NCBI GenBank assembly: GCA_018716065.1
Contig: DVKJ01000024.1
Location: forward strand, 1-38,585
Direction of reading: 5' to 3'
Length of the DNA: 38,585 nucleotides
Source of the DNA: Candidatus Pelethosoma merdigallinarum
GTDB taxonomy: Bacteria > Bacillota_I > Bacilli_A > RF39 > UBA660
Shown here piece after piece: positions 26,317 through 33,976 of this stretch. Both the position numbers and the translations under genes were made by a program. The notes beneath the pieces are model-generated. The model was not told the DNA's origin and made no database searches. It saw only the letters and a list, made by a program, of their open reading frames with translations. Within the stretch, counting starts at the first letter, position 1; each line of letters starts with the position of its first letter.

Positions 26317-26966
26317 TGAAAAATATTGTATTTATTGCCCCTCCTGCTGCAGGAAAGGGAACACAATCACTTTTATTACAAGAAAAATATCATCTCGCTC
26401 ATATTTCAACTGGAGATTTATTACGTAAAGCCTCTCAGGAGGAAAGTGAGCGAGGATATTTCATTAAAGAAGCGTTACAAAAAGGGCAACTCGTCAGTGA
26501 TGAAATTACTCTAGAATTGTTAACGGAACGTTTGAAAGAAAAAGATTGTGAAAATGGATATATCCTAGATGGATTTCCAAGAAATGTAAAACAAGCTTTA
26601 GCTTATGAAAATGTTTTAAAAGAATTAGGGAAAGATTTAGGTTATGTATTTTTCTTAGATTGTCCAAAAGAATTATTAAAAAAACGTATTGTCGGTAGAG
26701 AAATCTGTCCGAACTGTGGAGCTGTTTTTAACTCTTTAATTGAAGAGTCAAAACCAAGTGTCGAAGGTGTTTGTGATCGTTGTAGTCATACGCTTGTCAA
26801 AAGAAAAGATGACAATGAAGAAACCTTTGATGCTCGTTATGATATTTATATGAAACAAACAGAACCACTTATCCATCATTATCGTTCTTTAGGAGTGTTA
26901 CACACAATTAAAGAAGAAGATAAAGATGCAGTATTCAAAAAAATAGAAGAAATTATTCATGAATAG
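26316..26966 (+). CDS. adk: Adenylate kinase, zinc-containing lid
   Basis: This 216-aa enzyme equilibrates ATP, AMP and ADP. It has the long LID with a Cys4 zinc site (CPNCG and CDRC), the HISTGDLLR AMP-binding segment and LDGFPRNVKQA. The P-loop reads APPAAGKGTQ, with Ala in both places where the family normally has Gly (GPPGAGKGTQ); the GKGT core is intact. The gene overlaps secY by one base, and map follows. Confidence 0.96.
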   Translation: MKNIVFIAPPAAGKGTQSLLLQEKYHLAHISTGDLLRKASQEESERGYFIKEALQKGQLVSDEITLELLTERLKEKDCENGYILDGFPRNVKQALAYENVLKELGKDLGYVFFLDCPKELLKKRIVGREICPNCGAVFNSLIEESKPSVEGVCDRCSHTLVKRKDDNEETFDARYDIYMKQTEPLIHHYRSLGVLHTIKEEDKDAVFKKIEEIIHE

Positions 26967-26978
26967 GAAGTGAATCTA

Positions 26979-27725
26979 ATGATCACAATCAAGACGCCAG
27001 AAGAAATTGAAAAATTAAAAATCGCTGGTGCGATTGTTGGAGAAACTCATCACTACTTAGAACCTTATATTAAACCTGGAATTACAACCAAAGAATTAGA
27101 TCTTCTAGCGGAAGAATTTATTCGATCAAAGGGCGCAACTCCATCTTTTAAAGGATTATATGGTTTTCCTGGAAGTGTATGTATTTCTGTTAATGAAGAA
27201 GTTGTACATGGAATTCCTGGAAATCGTATCTTACAAGAAGGAGATATTGTTTCTATTGATATTGGTGCTTGTTATGAAGGTTATCACGGCGATTCAGCTT
27301 GGACTTATCCAGTCGGGAAAATCAGTAGTGAAAAAGAATACTTATTACGTCATACCGAAGAATCTTTATTTAAAGGATTATCTATGATTCATGATGGTGC
27401 TCATGTTGGCGATATTGGCTATGCAGTGAGTGAACATGCCAAGAAGTACCAATTAGGTGTCGTGAAAGAATTAGTCGGTCATGGAGTAGGAAGTGCGGTT
27501 CATGAAGAACCAGATGTTCCTAATTATGGTAAAAAAGGTAAAGGACCTGTACTAAAAGCAGGTATGGTGATTGCTGTTGAACCTATGTTAAACTTAGGAA
27601 CACCACATATTTATATGTTAGATGATGAATGGACAATCATTACCGCAGATGAGAAGCCATCGGCTCATTTTGAACATACGGTATTAGTAGAAAACGATGG
27701 ATATACAATTTTAACGAAGAGGTGA
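26979..27725 (+). CDS. map: Methionine aminopeptidase, type I
   Basis: This 248-aa metalloenzyme removes the initiator methionine. Metal ligands and motifs are visible: [20 protein letters not shown] (two Asp), [18 protein letters not shown] (His), VIAVEPM (Glu) and the final HFEHTVLV. The ATG at 26979 follows GGAAG; a GTG at 26970 overlaps it. The stop is TGA, the only one I found in the window, and the next in-frame codon is TAA. Confidence 0.97.
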   Translation: MITIKTPEEIEKLKIAGAIVGETHHYLEPYIKPGITTKELDLLAEEFIRSKGATPSFKGLYGFPGSVCISVNEEVVHGIPGNRILQEGDIVSIDIGACYEGYHGDSAWTYPVGKISSEKEYLLRHTEESLFKGLSMIHDGAHVGDIGYAVSEHAKKYQLGVVKELVGHGVGSAVHEEPDVPNYGKKGKGPVLKAGMVIAVEPMLNLGTPHIYMLDDEWTIITADEKPSAHFEHTVLVENDGYTILTKR

Positions 27726-27729
27726 TAAC

Positions 27730-27966
27730 GTGGCAAAAGAAGATATTATTGAAGTTAGAGGTAAAGTATTAGAAGTATTACCAACAGGTAAATACAAGGT
27801 AGAACTTGAAAACGGACATACTGTAACCGCGCACGTTTCTGGTAAAATGCGAATGAACTATATTCGTATTTTGGCAGGTGATACAGTACGTATGGAAATG
27901 TCTCCATATGATTTAACATGTGCGCGTATCACTTATCGAGAAGATAAAATTAGGAGGGATGCTTAA
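27730..27966 (+). CDS. infA: Translation initiation factor IF-1
   Basis: The 78-aa S1/OB-fold protein matches IF-1 throughout: [37 protein letters not shown] and [13 protein letters not shown]. It is about 6 residues longer at the C-terminus than the usual 72 (EDKIRRDA). The start codon is GTG, preceded by GAGGTGAT. The stop overlaps the ATG of rpmJ by one base. Confidence 0.97.
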   Translation: MAKEDIIEVRGKVLEVLPTGKYKVELENGHTVTAHVSGKMRMNYIRILAGDTVRMEMSPYDLTCARITYREDKIRRDA

Positions 27967-28079
27967 TGAAAATTAAACCATCAGTTAAAAAAATGTGCGA
28001 TAAATGTAGAGTAATTAAACGTAAAGGACGTGTTATGGTAATTTGCGAAAATCCAAAACACAAACAAAGACAAGGTTAA
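27966..28079 (+). CDS. rpmJ: 50S ribosomal protein L36
   Basis: This 37-aa protein has the full zinc-ribbon pattern of L36: [20 protein letters not shown], then VMVIC and NPKHKQRQG, giving ligands Cys11, Cys14, Cys27 and His33. The ribosome site AGGAGGGAT lies inside the end of infA. Position between infA and rpsM is standard. Confidence 0.97.
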   Translation: MKIKPSVKKMCDKCRVIKRKGRVMVICENPKHKQRQG

Positions 28080-28094
28080 TATAGGAGGTGTTTT

Positions 28095-28460
28095 ATGGCA
28101 CGTATTAAAGGTGTAGATATACCAAATAATAAAAGAATTGAAATCGCATTAACTTATATTTACGGAATTGGTAGAAGTTTATCAAAACGTATTCTAAAAG
28201 ATGCTAAAGTAAATCCTAATAAACGTACAAAGGATTTAACCAATGATGAATTAACTCGCATTCGTGAAGAAGTTAATAAATATACAACGGAAGGTGATTT
28301 ACGTCGTGAAGTTAATATGAATATTAAACTTCAAATGGAAATCGGATCTTACCGTGGAGATCGTCATAAAAAAGGTTTACCTGTAAGAGGTCAAAGAACA
28401 AATCGTAATGCTCATACTCGTAAGGGTAGAGGAAAAGTTGTAGCTAATAAGAAGAAGTAA
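28095..28460 (+). CDS. rpsM: 30S ribosomal protein S13
   Basis: The 121-aa protein has [20 protein letters not shown], the YGIGRS helix-hairpin-helix and the C-terminal signature [17 protein letters not shown] that contacts P-site tRNA. S13 bridges to the 50S subunit. AGGAGGTG precedes the ATG. Confidence 0.98.
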   Translation: MARIKGVDIPNNKRIEIALTYIYGIGRSLSKRILKDAKVNPNKRTKDLTNDELTRIREEVNKYTTEGDLRREVNMNIKLQMEIGSYRGDRHKKGLPVRGQRTNRNAHTRKGRGKVVANKKK

Positions 28461-28485
28461 TTAATGGACAAAGGAGGTTATCGTA

Positions 28486-28869
28486 ATGGCTTATAAAGCA
28501 AGAAAGCGTAAAGTTAAAAAGAATGTACCAGAAGGGAAAGCATTTATCCATTCTACATTCAATAATACCATCGTAACGATTGGAGACAAAGAAGGAAACG
28601 CAATTAGTTGGGCTTCTGCCGGAACATTAGGTTTCAAAGGAAGTAAAAAATCAACTCCATTTGCTGCTGGGATGGCTTCAGAAGCCGCTGCTAAAGCAGC
28701 TATGGGATTTGGTATGAAAAAAGTTGAAGTATATGTAAAAGGATTAGGTTCAGGACGTGAAACAGCAATCCGTTCATTACAAACTGCCGGTCTTGAAATT
28801 ACATCTATTACCGATGAAACACCAGTTCCACATAACGGATGTCGTCCACCAAAACGCCCACGTGGATAA
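28486..28869 (+). CDS. rpsK: 30S ribosomal protein S11
   Basis: The 127-aa protein shows [40 protein letters not shown] and the final [18 protein letters not shown] of S11. It lies on the platform by the mRNA exit. AAAGGAGG precedes the ATG. Confidence 0.98.
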   Translation: MAYKARKRKVKKNVPEGKAFIHSTFNNTIVTIGDKEGNAISWASAGTLGFKGSKKSTPFAAGMASEAAAKAAMGFGMKKVEVYVKGLGSGRETAIRSLQTAGLEITSITDETPVPHNGCRPPKRPRG

Positions 28870-28890
28870 AAGAAAAGGAGTGTGTTGAAA

Positions 28891-29841
28891 GTGTTAAACT
28901 TTGAAAAACCAGTATATAAAATTACTGATTATATTGAAAACAGTAATTACGGAAAATTTGAATTAGAACCATTAGAAAGAGGATTTGGAACCACTTTAGG
29001 TAACGCATTACGTCGTGTCATGCTATCAAGTATGCCTGGTAGTGCGATTGTCGCAGTATATATTGATGGTGTTGCTCATGAATTCCAAACCATGGATGGA
29101 ATTGTAGAAGATGTCACATCTATCATTCTAAATCTTAAAAATGTAGTGGTTAAAAGTAATTCAGAAGAACCAAAAGTGATTCGTTTATCTGTTTCAGAAG
29201 AAAGAGTAGTAACTGCTGCTGATATTGAAACCGATGGCGAAGTTGAAATCATCAATCCAGATCAAGTAATCGCAACGGTTTCCAAAGGTGGAAAACTAGA
29301 GATGGAAATGATTGTTGCCAATGGTCGCGGATATGTACCATCTACCGAAAACAAGAAGTTTATTGAAAACACAAAATTAGGATACATTCCAATTGATGCT
29401 CTTTATTCACCAATTGAAAGAATTAGCTATGAAGTAGAAGCTGCTCGTGTTGGTCAAGATGCTAATTATGACAAATTAATCATGGAAGTATTTACCAACG
29501 GATCACTTCGTCCAGAAGAAGCAATGGCTTTAGGAGCTAAGATTTTAATTGAACATTTAAATATTATAACGAATTTAAGTGAAATCGCTGATACAACCGG
29601 TATTATGAATGCTAAGAAAGAAGATAGTAAGTTAAAGAAATTAGAAACTTCTATTGATGACTTAGACTTCTCTGTACGTGCTTATAACTGTTTAAAACGT
29701 GCAGGAATTAATACATTAGGTGATTTAACAGAAAAAACAGAATTAGAAATGATGAAAATTCGTAATTTAGGTAAAAAGTCTTTAAAAGAAGTTATGGATA
29801 AAATTAAAGATATGGGACTTAAATTCCGTGATGAAGACTAA
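28891..29841 (+). CDS. rpoA: RNA polymerase alpha subunit
   Basis: The 316-aa protein has the N-terminal assembly domain (LEPLERGFGTTLGNALRRVM, then DGVAHEF and DVTSIILNLKNV) and the C-terminal domain (LDFSVRAYNCLKRAGINTLG, then KNLGKKSLKEV-like RNLGKKSLKEVMDKI). The start is uncertain: in-frame GTG 28882, TTG 28885 and GTG 28891 follow AAAAGGAG (28873-28880). The GTG at 28891 has the best spacing. It lies between rpsK and rplQ as usual. Confidence 0.97.
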   Translation: MLNFEKPVYKITDYIENSNYGKFELEPLERGFGTTLGNALRRVMLSSMPGSAIVAVYIDGVAHEFQTMDGIVEDVTSIILNLKNVVVKSNSEEPKVIRLSVSEERVVTAADIETDGEVEIINPDQVIATVSKGGKLEMEMIVANGRGYVPSTENKKFIENTKLGYIPIDALYSPIERISYEVEAARVGQDANYDKLIMEVFTNGSLRPEEAMALGAKILIEHLNIITNLSEIADTTGIMNAKKEDSKLKKLETSIDDLDFSVRAYNCLKRAGINTLGDLTEKTELEMMKIRNLGKKSLKEVMDKIKDMGLKFRDED

Positions 29842-29857
29842 TAGTTAGGAGGTTACT

Positions 29858-30214
29858 ATGGCTTATAGAAAATTAGGTCGTACAAATAAACATAGAAGAA
29901 GTATGTTAGCAAGCCAAGTGAAAGATGTAGTTAATAATGAACGTATTGTTACTACGGTTACACGTGCGAAAGAAACTCGTAAATTTGTTGATAAAATGAT
30001 CACTTACGGAAAAGACGGATCTTTAGTTTCTCGTCGCAAAGCACTTGCTTTCTTACACAACGACAAGAAAACTGTGGATAAAATCTTTAATGATTTAGCT
30101 GCACGTTACGCTACTAGAAATGGTGGTTATACAAGAATTCTAAAAATGGATGAGCGTAAAGGAGACGATGCGCAAATGGCTATTTTAGAATTAGTAGAAG
30201 GAGATGCTGAGTAA
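29858..30214 (+). CDS. rplQ: 50S ribosomal protein L17
   Basis: The 118-aa protein has [20 protein letters not shown], the L17 signature [20 protein letters not shown] and the end [21 protein letters not shown]17 sits at the tunnel exit. It is the last gene of the superoperon; the terminator stem begins before its stop. Confidence 0.98.
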   Translation: MAYRKLGRTNKHRRSMLASQVKDVVNNERIVTTVTRAKETRKFVDKMITYGKDGSLVSRRKALAFLHNDKKTVDKIFNDLAARYATRNGGYTRILKMDERKGDDAQMAILELVEGDAE

Positions 30215-30228
30215 GCATTTCTTTTTTT
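30201..30228 (+). terminator. Terminator of the S10-spc-alpha superoperon
   Basis: GAGATGCT (30201-30208) pairs with AGCATTTC (30214-30221) with one G-T pair and is followed by seven T. It overlaps the rplQ stop. Confidence 0.85.
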
Positions 30229-30275
30229 GTTATAAAGGTAATAAAATCACAAAATAACTTCATATTTTAATACTG

Positions 30276-30295
30276 TGTCAATAAATGTCAATAAG
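30276..30295 (+). repeat. Tandem 10-bp repeat
   Basis: TGTCAATAAA is followed at once by TGTCAATAAG in the AT-rich gap after rplQ. It could be a protein-binding site; no function is known. Confidence 0.6.
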
Positions 30296-30380
30296 ATAAA
30301 GAATATTTTGTTATATTCTAAATCCATAAGCTTATATTTTCTAATTTTCTAAAGATGATAAATATATTTTAACATTAAAG

Positions 30381-30415
30381 CTTGTATTTTAACATTACAT
30401 ATATTAAAATACAAG
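30381..30415 (+). promoter_or_regulatory. 12-bp inverted repeat in the leader of the 30.4-kb gene
   Basis: CTTGTATTTTAA (30381-30392) and TTAAAATACAAG (30404-30415) are perfect complements around 11 nt, ending 26 bases before the start codon. There is no T-run after it. It may be an operator or an RNA hairpin in the leader. Part of its left arm lies in a direct repeat of TATTTTAACATTA that also occurs about 20 bases upstream. Confidence 0.6.
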
Positions 30416-30441
30416 AAGAAAAGTTAAAAAAGGTGATGAGT

Positions 30442-31065
30442 ATGAATGATCAGAATAATGTAGTAAGAGTTTTAACTTGTGAAAATGAGAATTTATATGA
30501 ATATATGATTTCTATTAATGAAGATAAATGGAAAAAATTAGAACGTCAATTAAAAGAATATCATCGAATTGGTGTATATAAATATTATAGTAATCATTTT
30601 TTATCTAAAGGAGAGCGTATAAAAGAGATCTTGAATAAATCTGGGTGTACAAAAGTTATTTCTTTTTCTGTTAATGAGATTAGAAATGATTTACCACCAA
30701 CACTAGGTCTTGATTTATATTCTTATAAAATTGAAGCAACAATAAAAAAGAATACACTTATTTATCAATATATTAAGGAAGAAAACGGTTTAACTATGTT
30801 GAAACACATTTATTATTGGTATGAATCGTCTATAGATTCTTCAATATTTGATTTAGATCAAAAAGAAGACATATTAAATCAAATAAGAGACGCTTTAATA
30901 TTTAATAAAAGGGAAAGATTATCGATGAATGATTTATACAGATGTATCAATGTTCCAGATTCTGATTTTTCTACAAGACTAAACCAATTGATTCAAAGAT
31001 CAGAAGAAAATACAGAAGTAATATCTTTATTTTGTAAAGAAAAATGTAAAAGAAAAATTAAATAA
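30442..31065 (+). CDS. Hypothetical protein, 207 aa
   Basis: I do not recognise this soluble, basic protein. It contains CENENLYEYMISINEDKWKK near the N-terminus, alternating charged helices and a C-terminal cysteine cluster (LFCKEKCKRKIK). No membrane segment or known motif is visible. The ATG at 30442 follows AAGGTGAT; an ATG at 30436 overlaps this site. The 12-bp inverted repeat just upstream suggests regulation. Base composition is more AT-rich than the ribosomal genes before it, as in its two neighbours. Confidence 0.7.
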   Translation: MNDQNNVVRVLTCENENLYEYMISINEDKWKKLERQLKEYHRIGVYKYYSNHFLSKGERIKEILNKSGCTKVISFSVNEIRNDLPPTLGLDLYSYKIEATIKKNTLIYQYIKEENGLTMLKHIYYWYESSIDSSIFDLDQKEDILNQIRDALIFNKRERLSMNDLYRCINVPDSDFSTRLNQLIQRSEENTEVISLFCKEKCKRKIK

Positions 31066-31076
31066 TTTATAAGAAT

Positions 31077-31104
31077 TTGTCATTTAAAAAAATTATGATA
31101 TAAT
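31077..31104 (+). promoter_or_regulatory. Promoter of the 31.1-kb gene
   Basis: TTGTCA (31077-31082) and TATAAT (31099-31104) are 16 bp apart, and a TG at 31096-31097 gives an extended -10. Confidence 0.75.
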
Positions 31105-31130
31105 AACTAGCTAGAAATGGCAGTGATTAA

Positions 31131-31547
31131 ATGAAACAAGAACGAATGATTTATGTTTATGATGGAACCTATTTAAATCAATTTAAAATGAGTTTAAATG
31201 AGTCTATTCTTCACGATTATATTGAATCTGTTCTACAACCTTATTCTGGTGATTTATTTGGATTACGTTCTTATATAGATCGTCTACGTACTCAGAAAAG
31301 AAGCAGTGAATATCTGACTTGTTTATTAGAAGTGAAAGAATATAGTAAAGACTTATTGCGTAGTCCAGAACAACTAAATGCTTTATTTTGTAGTGTGGAT
31401 ATGGAACTTATTTCTACCATAGAATTACATGGAATTGAATTTTTAAAAAGTTGGAATATGAATATTGATACCATTTCTGAAGCTTTAGTTAATTATCATT
31501 TACTTTGTGGAATTTATGAATATCCGGAAAAGAAACTCATAAAGTAA
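31131..31547 (+). CDS. Hypothetical protein, 138 aa
   Basis: I do not recognise this small soluble protein. It starts MKQERMIYVYDGTYLNQFKM and has a mixed alpha/beta character with a helical C-terminal half (SEALVNYHLLCGIYEYPEKK). The start is weakly supported by GGCAGTGATT upstream, but the promoter places transcription about 20 bases earlier, and a terminator lies after the next promoter. The following gene, also unknown, may form a functional pair with it. Confidence 0.65.
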   Translation: MKQERMIYVYDGTYLNQFKMSLNESILHDYIESVLQPYSGDLFGLRSYIDRLRTQKRSSEYLTCLLEVKEYSKDLLRSPEQLNALFCSVDMELISTIELHGIEFLKSWNMNIDTISEALVNYHLLCGIYEYPEKKLIK

Positions 31548-31548
31548 T

Positions 31549-31577
31549 TTGACAGAATATATAAAGTATGATAAAGT
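31549..31577 (+). promoter_or_regulatory. Promoter of the 31.6-kb gene
   Basis: A perfect TTGACA (31549-31554) and TAAAGT (31572-31577) are 17 bp apart, with a TG at 31569-31570 (extended -10). It starts 2 bases after the upstream stop. Confidence 0.65.
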
Positions 31578-31587
31578 AATAATCGTT

Positions 31588-31612
31588 AAAAGAGATGTTC
31601 AATCTCTTTTTC
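31588..31612 (+). terminator. Intrinsic terminator of the 31.1-kb gene
   Basis: AAAAGAGAT (31588-31596) and ATCTCTTTT (31602-31610) form a perfect 9-bp stem with a 5-nt loop and end in T. It lies downstream of the next promoter's -10, at or just past that promoter's start site. Confidence 0.8.
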
Positions 31613-31632
31613 TATGCAAGGAGAGCGATGAT

Positions 31633-32262
31633 ATGTCTGATACATATCTGAATTATTTGTATTCTACCTTTTTAAAGTTAAAAGAAATTATCGTTTCTAA
31701 ACAATATAAAGTAATGAATATCGTTCATATTGGTTCAGAAGATTATTTTGGAGAAGTTTACCAAAATAATAAACAAGAAATGAATCAATATATGGAAGGA
31801 AAGCTTTATCAAAGTATGATGGAACAAATAACCGAAACAAAAATTATGGATAGTCATACACAAATGCTTATTGAAGATCCAAAGATCACTCATCAAGTAT
31901 TATGGGCTTATATTTGGTATTCTTTGAGTCAAGAATATTTTATAAAAGAAAACCAAAAAAGTAAAAGTGTAGAGGAAATATTTAGTTTTGAAGGGTTTAT
32001 GACTTATTTAACTTTTATTAAAGCGATAAAAAAAGTAAAAGAAGAACACCTGCACATGGGGAATCTTTATTATTTACTAGAAAATAAAAATAATCAACTT
32101 ATGTATATGACAAAAGAATTATTTTGTTCACCTGCGTTACCAATTTATAATAAAGAGTGGGTAGTAGGAGATAATGATAAAATTTATTCACCTGGGATGA
32201 TATTTGTAGAATATTTGGAAGATATTCAAGAAAAGAAGAAAATAAAAGAAAAGAGAATGTAA
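31633..32262 (+). CDS. Hypothetical protein, 209 aa
   Basis: I do not recognise this protein. It is soluble and mostly helical, rich in Tyr, Met and Lys, with a hydrophobic stretch LWAYIWYSLSQEYF in the middle and a basic tail (EKKKIKEKRM). The ATG at 31633 follows AAGGAG; a longer frame from a TTG at 31549 is really the promoter -35 and terminator region. It is followed by mtnN after one base, so the two are cotranscribed. Confidence 0.7.
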   Translation: MSDTYLNYLYSTFLKLKEIIVSKQYKVMNIVHIGSEDYFGEVYQNNKQEMNQYMEGKLYQSMMEQITETKIMDSHTQMLIEDPKITHQVLWAYIWYSLSQEYFIKENQKSKSVEEIFSFEGFMTYLTFIKAIKKVKEEHLHMGNLYYLLENKNNQLMYMTKELFCSPALPIYNKEWVVGDNDKIYSPGMIFVEYLEDIQEKKKIKEKRM

Positions 32263-32263
32263 G

Positions 32264-32926
32264 ATGAAAAGAATTGGAATTATTGGGGCTTTTGATCCAG
32301 AAGTAGAAAAGTATATCGAATTATTAAGTTTAAAGAAAATAGACGCTAAGAGAGAAATTTATTTTGGTATAGTGGATCAGAAAGAAGTATATGTTGCGAA
32401 AAGTGGAGTTGGTAAAGTAAATGCGAGTTCCATGACACAATATTTAATTGATCAATATTCTCTTGATGGAGTGATTAATTCAGGATGTGCAGGTAGTCTA
32501 GATACGAATGTAAAATTGTTAGATATTATCTTACCTACTTATGTAACCTATCACGATTTCTTACCTGTGCGCATTATGAAAGCATATACCCCAAATGAGG
32601 CATGTTTAAAACCAGATTCTTATTTATACGAAACAATGAAAAAAGTATTGAAGAATCATCCTGAATACACTGTTCATGAAGGTGTTATTGTGAGTGGAGA
32701 TTGTTTTGTAACGGATGCGAATCATCGTGATCAAATTAAAGAACAAACACAAGCACTAGCTGTAGACATGGAAAGTGCTCCCATTGCGCATGTCTGTGCT
32801 TTAAACCAAGTTCCATGTTTCATTATTCGAACTATATCTGACTTTTCGGATGGTGTAGATAACTTTGAAGAAGAAGCTTCTTATCAATCTAGTTTGTTAG
32901 TTATCGAATGGATAAAGAGTTTATAA
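32264..32926 (+). CDS. mtnN: 5'-methylthioadenosine/S-adenosylhomocysteine nucleosidase
   Basis: This 220-aa enzyme splits methylthioadenosine and S-adenosylhomocysteine, recycling products of SAM use. The family pattern is visible: IGIIGAFDPEVE, the KSGVGKVNAS phosphorylase motif, VINSGCAGSL, the VDMESAPIAHV ribose-binding motif with its catalytic region, and TISDFSDG with the catalytic Asp. The length is slightly below the usual 230. It starts 1 base after the stop of the preceding unknown gene. Confidence 0.95.
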   Translation: MKRIGIIGAFDPEVEKYIELLSLKKIDAKREIYFGIVDQKEVYVAKSGVGKVNASSMTQYLIDQYSLDGVINSGCAGSLDTNVKLLDIILPTYVTYHDFLPVRIMKAYTPNEACLKPDSYLYETMKKVLKNHPEYTVHEGVIVSGDCFVTDANHRDQIKEQTQALAVDMESAPIAHVCALNQVPCFIIRTISDFSDGVDNFEEEASYQSSLLVIEWIKSL

Positions 32927-32937
32927 CTCTTTTTTTG
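32914..32937 (+). terminator. Intrinsic terminator of mtnN
   Basis: AAAGAGT (32914-32920) and ACTCTTT (32926-32932) form the stem, followed by further T. It overlaps the mtnN stop. Confidence 0.8.
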
Positions 32938-32944
32938 TCGCCTT

Positions 32945-32953
32945 TTGTCCACA
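32945..32953 (+). promoter_or_regulatory. DnaA-box-like site
   Basis: TTGTCCACA differs in one base from the DnaA box TTATCCACA and lies just before the promoter of the dehydrogenase gene. It is the first of six similar sites within 1.3 kb, all on the plus strand. Confidence 0.35.
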
Positions 32954-32956
32954 ACA

Positions 32957-32985
32957 TTGTATATTTTTAAAAGCTATATTATAAT
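32957..32985 (+). promoter_or_regulatory. Promoter of the dehydrogenase gene
   Basis: TTGTAT (32957-32962) and a perfect TATAAT (32980-32985) are 17 bp apart. Confidence 0.65.
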
Positions 32986-33002
32986 AATATAAGGTGATGT
33001 TT

Positions 33003-33761
33003 ATGAAAGCACTTATTACAGGAGCTTCTAGTGGTATTGGTGCCGATATGGCACGAGTACTTAGTGAACAGGGGTATGATCTTATTTTAGTTGCTAGACG
33101 TAAAACAAGATTAACACGTTTAAAAAAAGAATTAAAAACGAATGTTGAAATTATTCCTATGGATTTATCTTCTACGTTTCATTGTATGGAACTATACAAT
33201 AAAGTAAAAAAAGAAAACATTGATATTTTGATTAATAATGCCGGTTTTGGTCTTTTTGGACGCTTTAGTAATACAAAACTAGAAAAAGAGTTAGATATGA
33301 TTGATTTAAATATTAAAGCGGTACACACTTTAACGAAACTCTTTCTTCAAGACTTTAGAAAGAAAGATCAAGGTTATATTTTAAATGTTGCCTCAAGTGC
33401 GGCTTTTATGCCAGGACCTTTAATGTCTACCTATTATGCGACCAAGGCATATGTTCTACATTTAACAGAAGCAATCTATGAAGAATTACGAAGTGAAGGA
33501 AGTCATGTTGTAATTAGTTGTTTATGTCCAGGACCAGTAGATACAGAATTTAATAAAGTAGCAGGAGTTCGTTTTAGTTTAAAAGAATTAGATAGCTATC
33601 AAGTAGCTAAATATGCGATTAAAAAACTTTTCCACAGGAAAACCATTATTGTTCCAGGCGTTGTGATAAAACTTGGAATCTTTTCCACACGTTTAGCTCC
33701 TCGTAAATTAGTTACAAGAGTAACTCATAGTATCCAACATCGAAAAGAAAAACAGAAATAA
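33003..33761 (+). CDS. Short-chain dehydrogenase/reductase
   Basis: This 252-aa protein has the classical SDR marks: TGASSGIG for the cofactor phosphate near the N-terminus, the LVARRK turn that suggests NADP(H), the NNAG motif, the catalytic Ser in NVASSAAFMPG, and YYATKAY (Tyr-x3-Lys). The C-terminus (LVTRVTHSIQHRKEKQK) is basic. The substrate is unknown; the closest annotated relatives are DltE/YqjQ-type SDRs. The ATG at 33003 follows AAGGTGATG. Near its 3' end are two of the TTTTCCACA motifs. Confidence 0.9.
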   Translation: MKALITGASSGIGADMARVLSEQGYDLILVARRKTRLTRLKKELKTNVEIIPMDLSSTFHCMELYNKVKKENIDILINNAGFGLFGRFSNTKLEKELDMIDLNIKAVHTLTKLFLQDFRKKDQGYILNVASSAAFMPGPLMSTYYATKAYVLHLTEAIYEELRSEGSHVVISCLCPGPVDTEFNKVAGVRFSLKELDSYQVAKYAIKKLFHRKTIIVPGVVIKLGIFSTRLAPRKLVTRVTHSIQHRKEKQK

Positions 33762-33783
33762 TCTATCTATTTTAGAGTTTTGT

Positions 33784-33789
33784 TATAAT
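33784..33789 (+). promoter_or_regulatory. Extended -10 of a possible small RNA
   Basis: TATAAT (33784-33789) is preceded by TG at 33781-33782; there is no good -35. A palindrome, ATGATA-a-TATCAT (33794-33806), lies across the expected start site and may be an operator. Confidence 0.5.
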
Positions 33790-33795
33790 GATTAT

Positions 33796-33920
33796 GATAA
33801 TATCATTGTATCGAACAGGTATGATTGTCATATCACATGAATAATTAATGATATGAGAAAATGTAACTTTTAATAGGCCGTATCAAATATAAGATAATGG
33901 TTTTGATCATTATCTTTTTT
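33796..33920 (+). ncRNA. Candidate small RNA or leader, about 125 nt
   Basis: Between the extended -10 and the terminator (33891-33920) lies a non-coding stretch with a perfect 8-bp stem, TCATATCA (33828-33835) and TGATATGA (33849-33856), and a competing short hairpin TATGA-TTG-TCATA (33820-33832). The next gene has its own promoter after the terminator, so this looks like a separate transcript. I match no known riboswitch or RNA family. Confidence 0.4.
33891..33920 (+). terminator. Intrinsic terminator of the candidate small RNA
   Basis: AAGATAATG (33891-33899) and CATTATCTT (33908-33916) form a perfect 9-bp stem followed by T. Confidence 0.85.
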
Positions 33921-33922
33921 CA

Positions 33923-33951
33923 TTGAAAAAGTAGTTAAATCATAGTATAAT
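33923..33951 (+). promoter_or_regulatory. Promoter of the ATPase pair and truA
   Basis: TTGAAA (33923-33928) and a perfect TATAAT (33946-33951) are 17 bp apart, immediately after the terminator. Confidence 0.75.
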
Positions 33952-33976
33952 AAATAAACATTGTGAGGTGGAAAAA

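Noticed and set aside
31131-31547. DGR accessory protein (Avd) for the 9.7-kb surface gene
   Set aside because: Size is similar, but the sequence lacks the helical-bundle pattern of Avd and it is not next to a reverse transcriptase or template.
31549-31632. TTG start for the 31.6-kb protein
   Set aside because: That TTG is the first part of a perfect TTGACA -35, and the extension crosses a terminator hairpin; AAGGAG before 31633 marks the real start.
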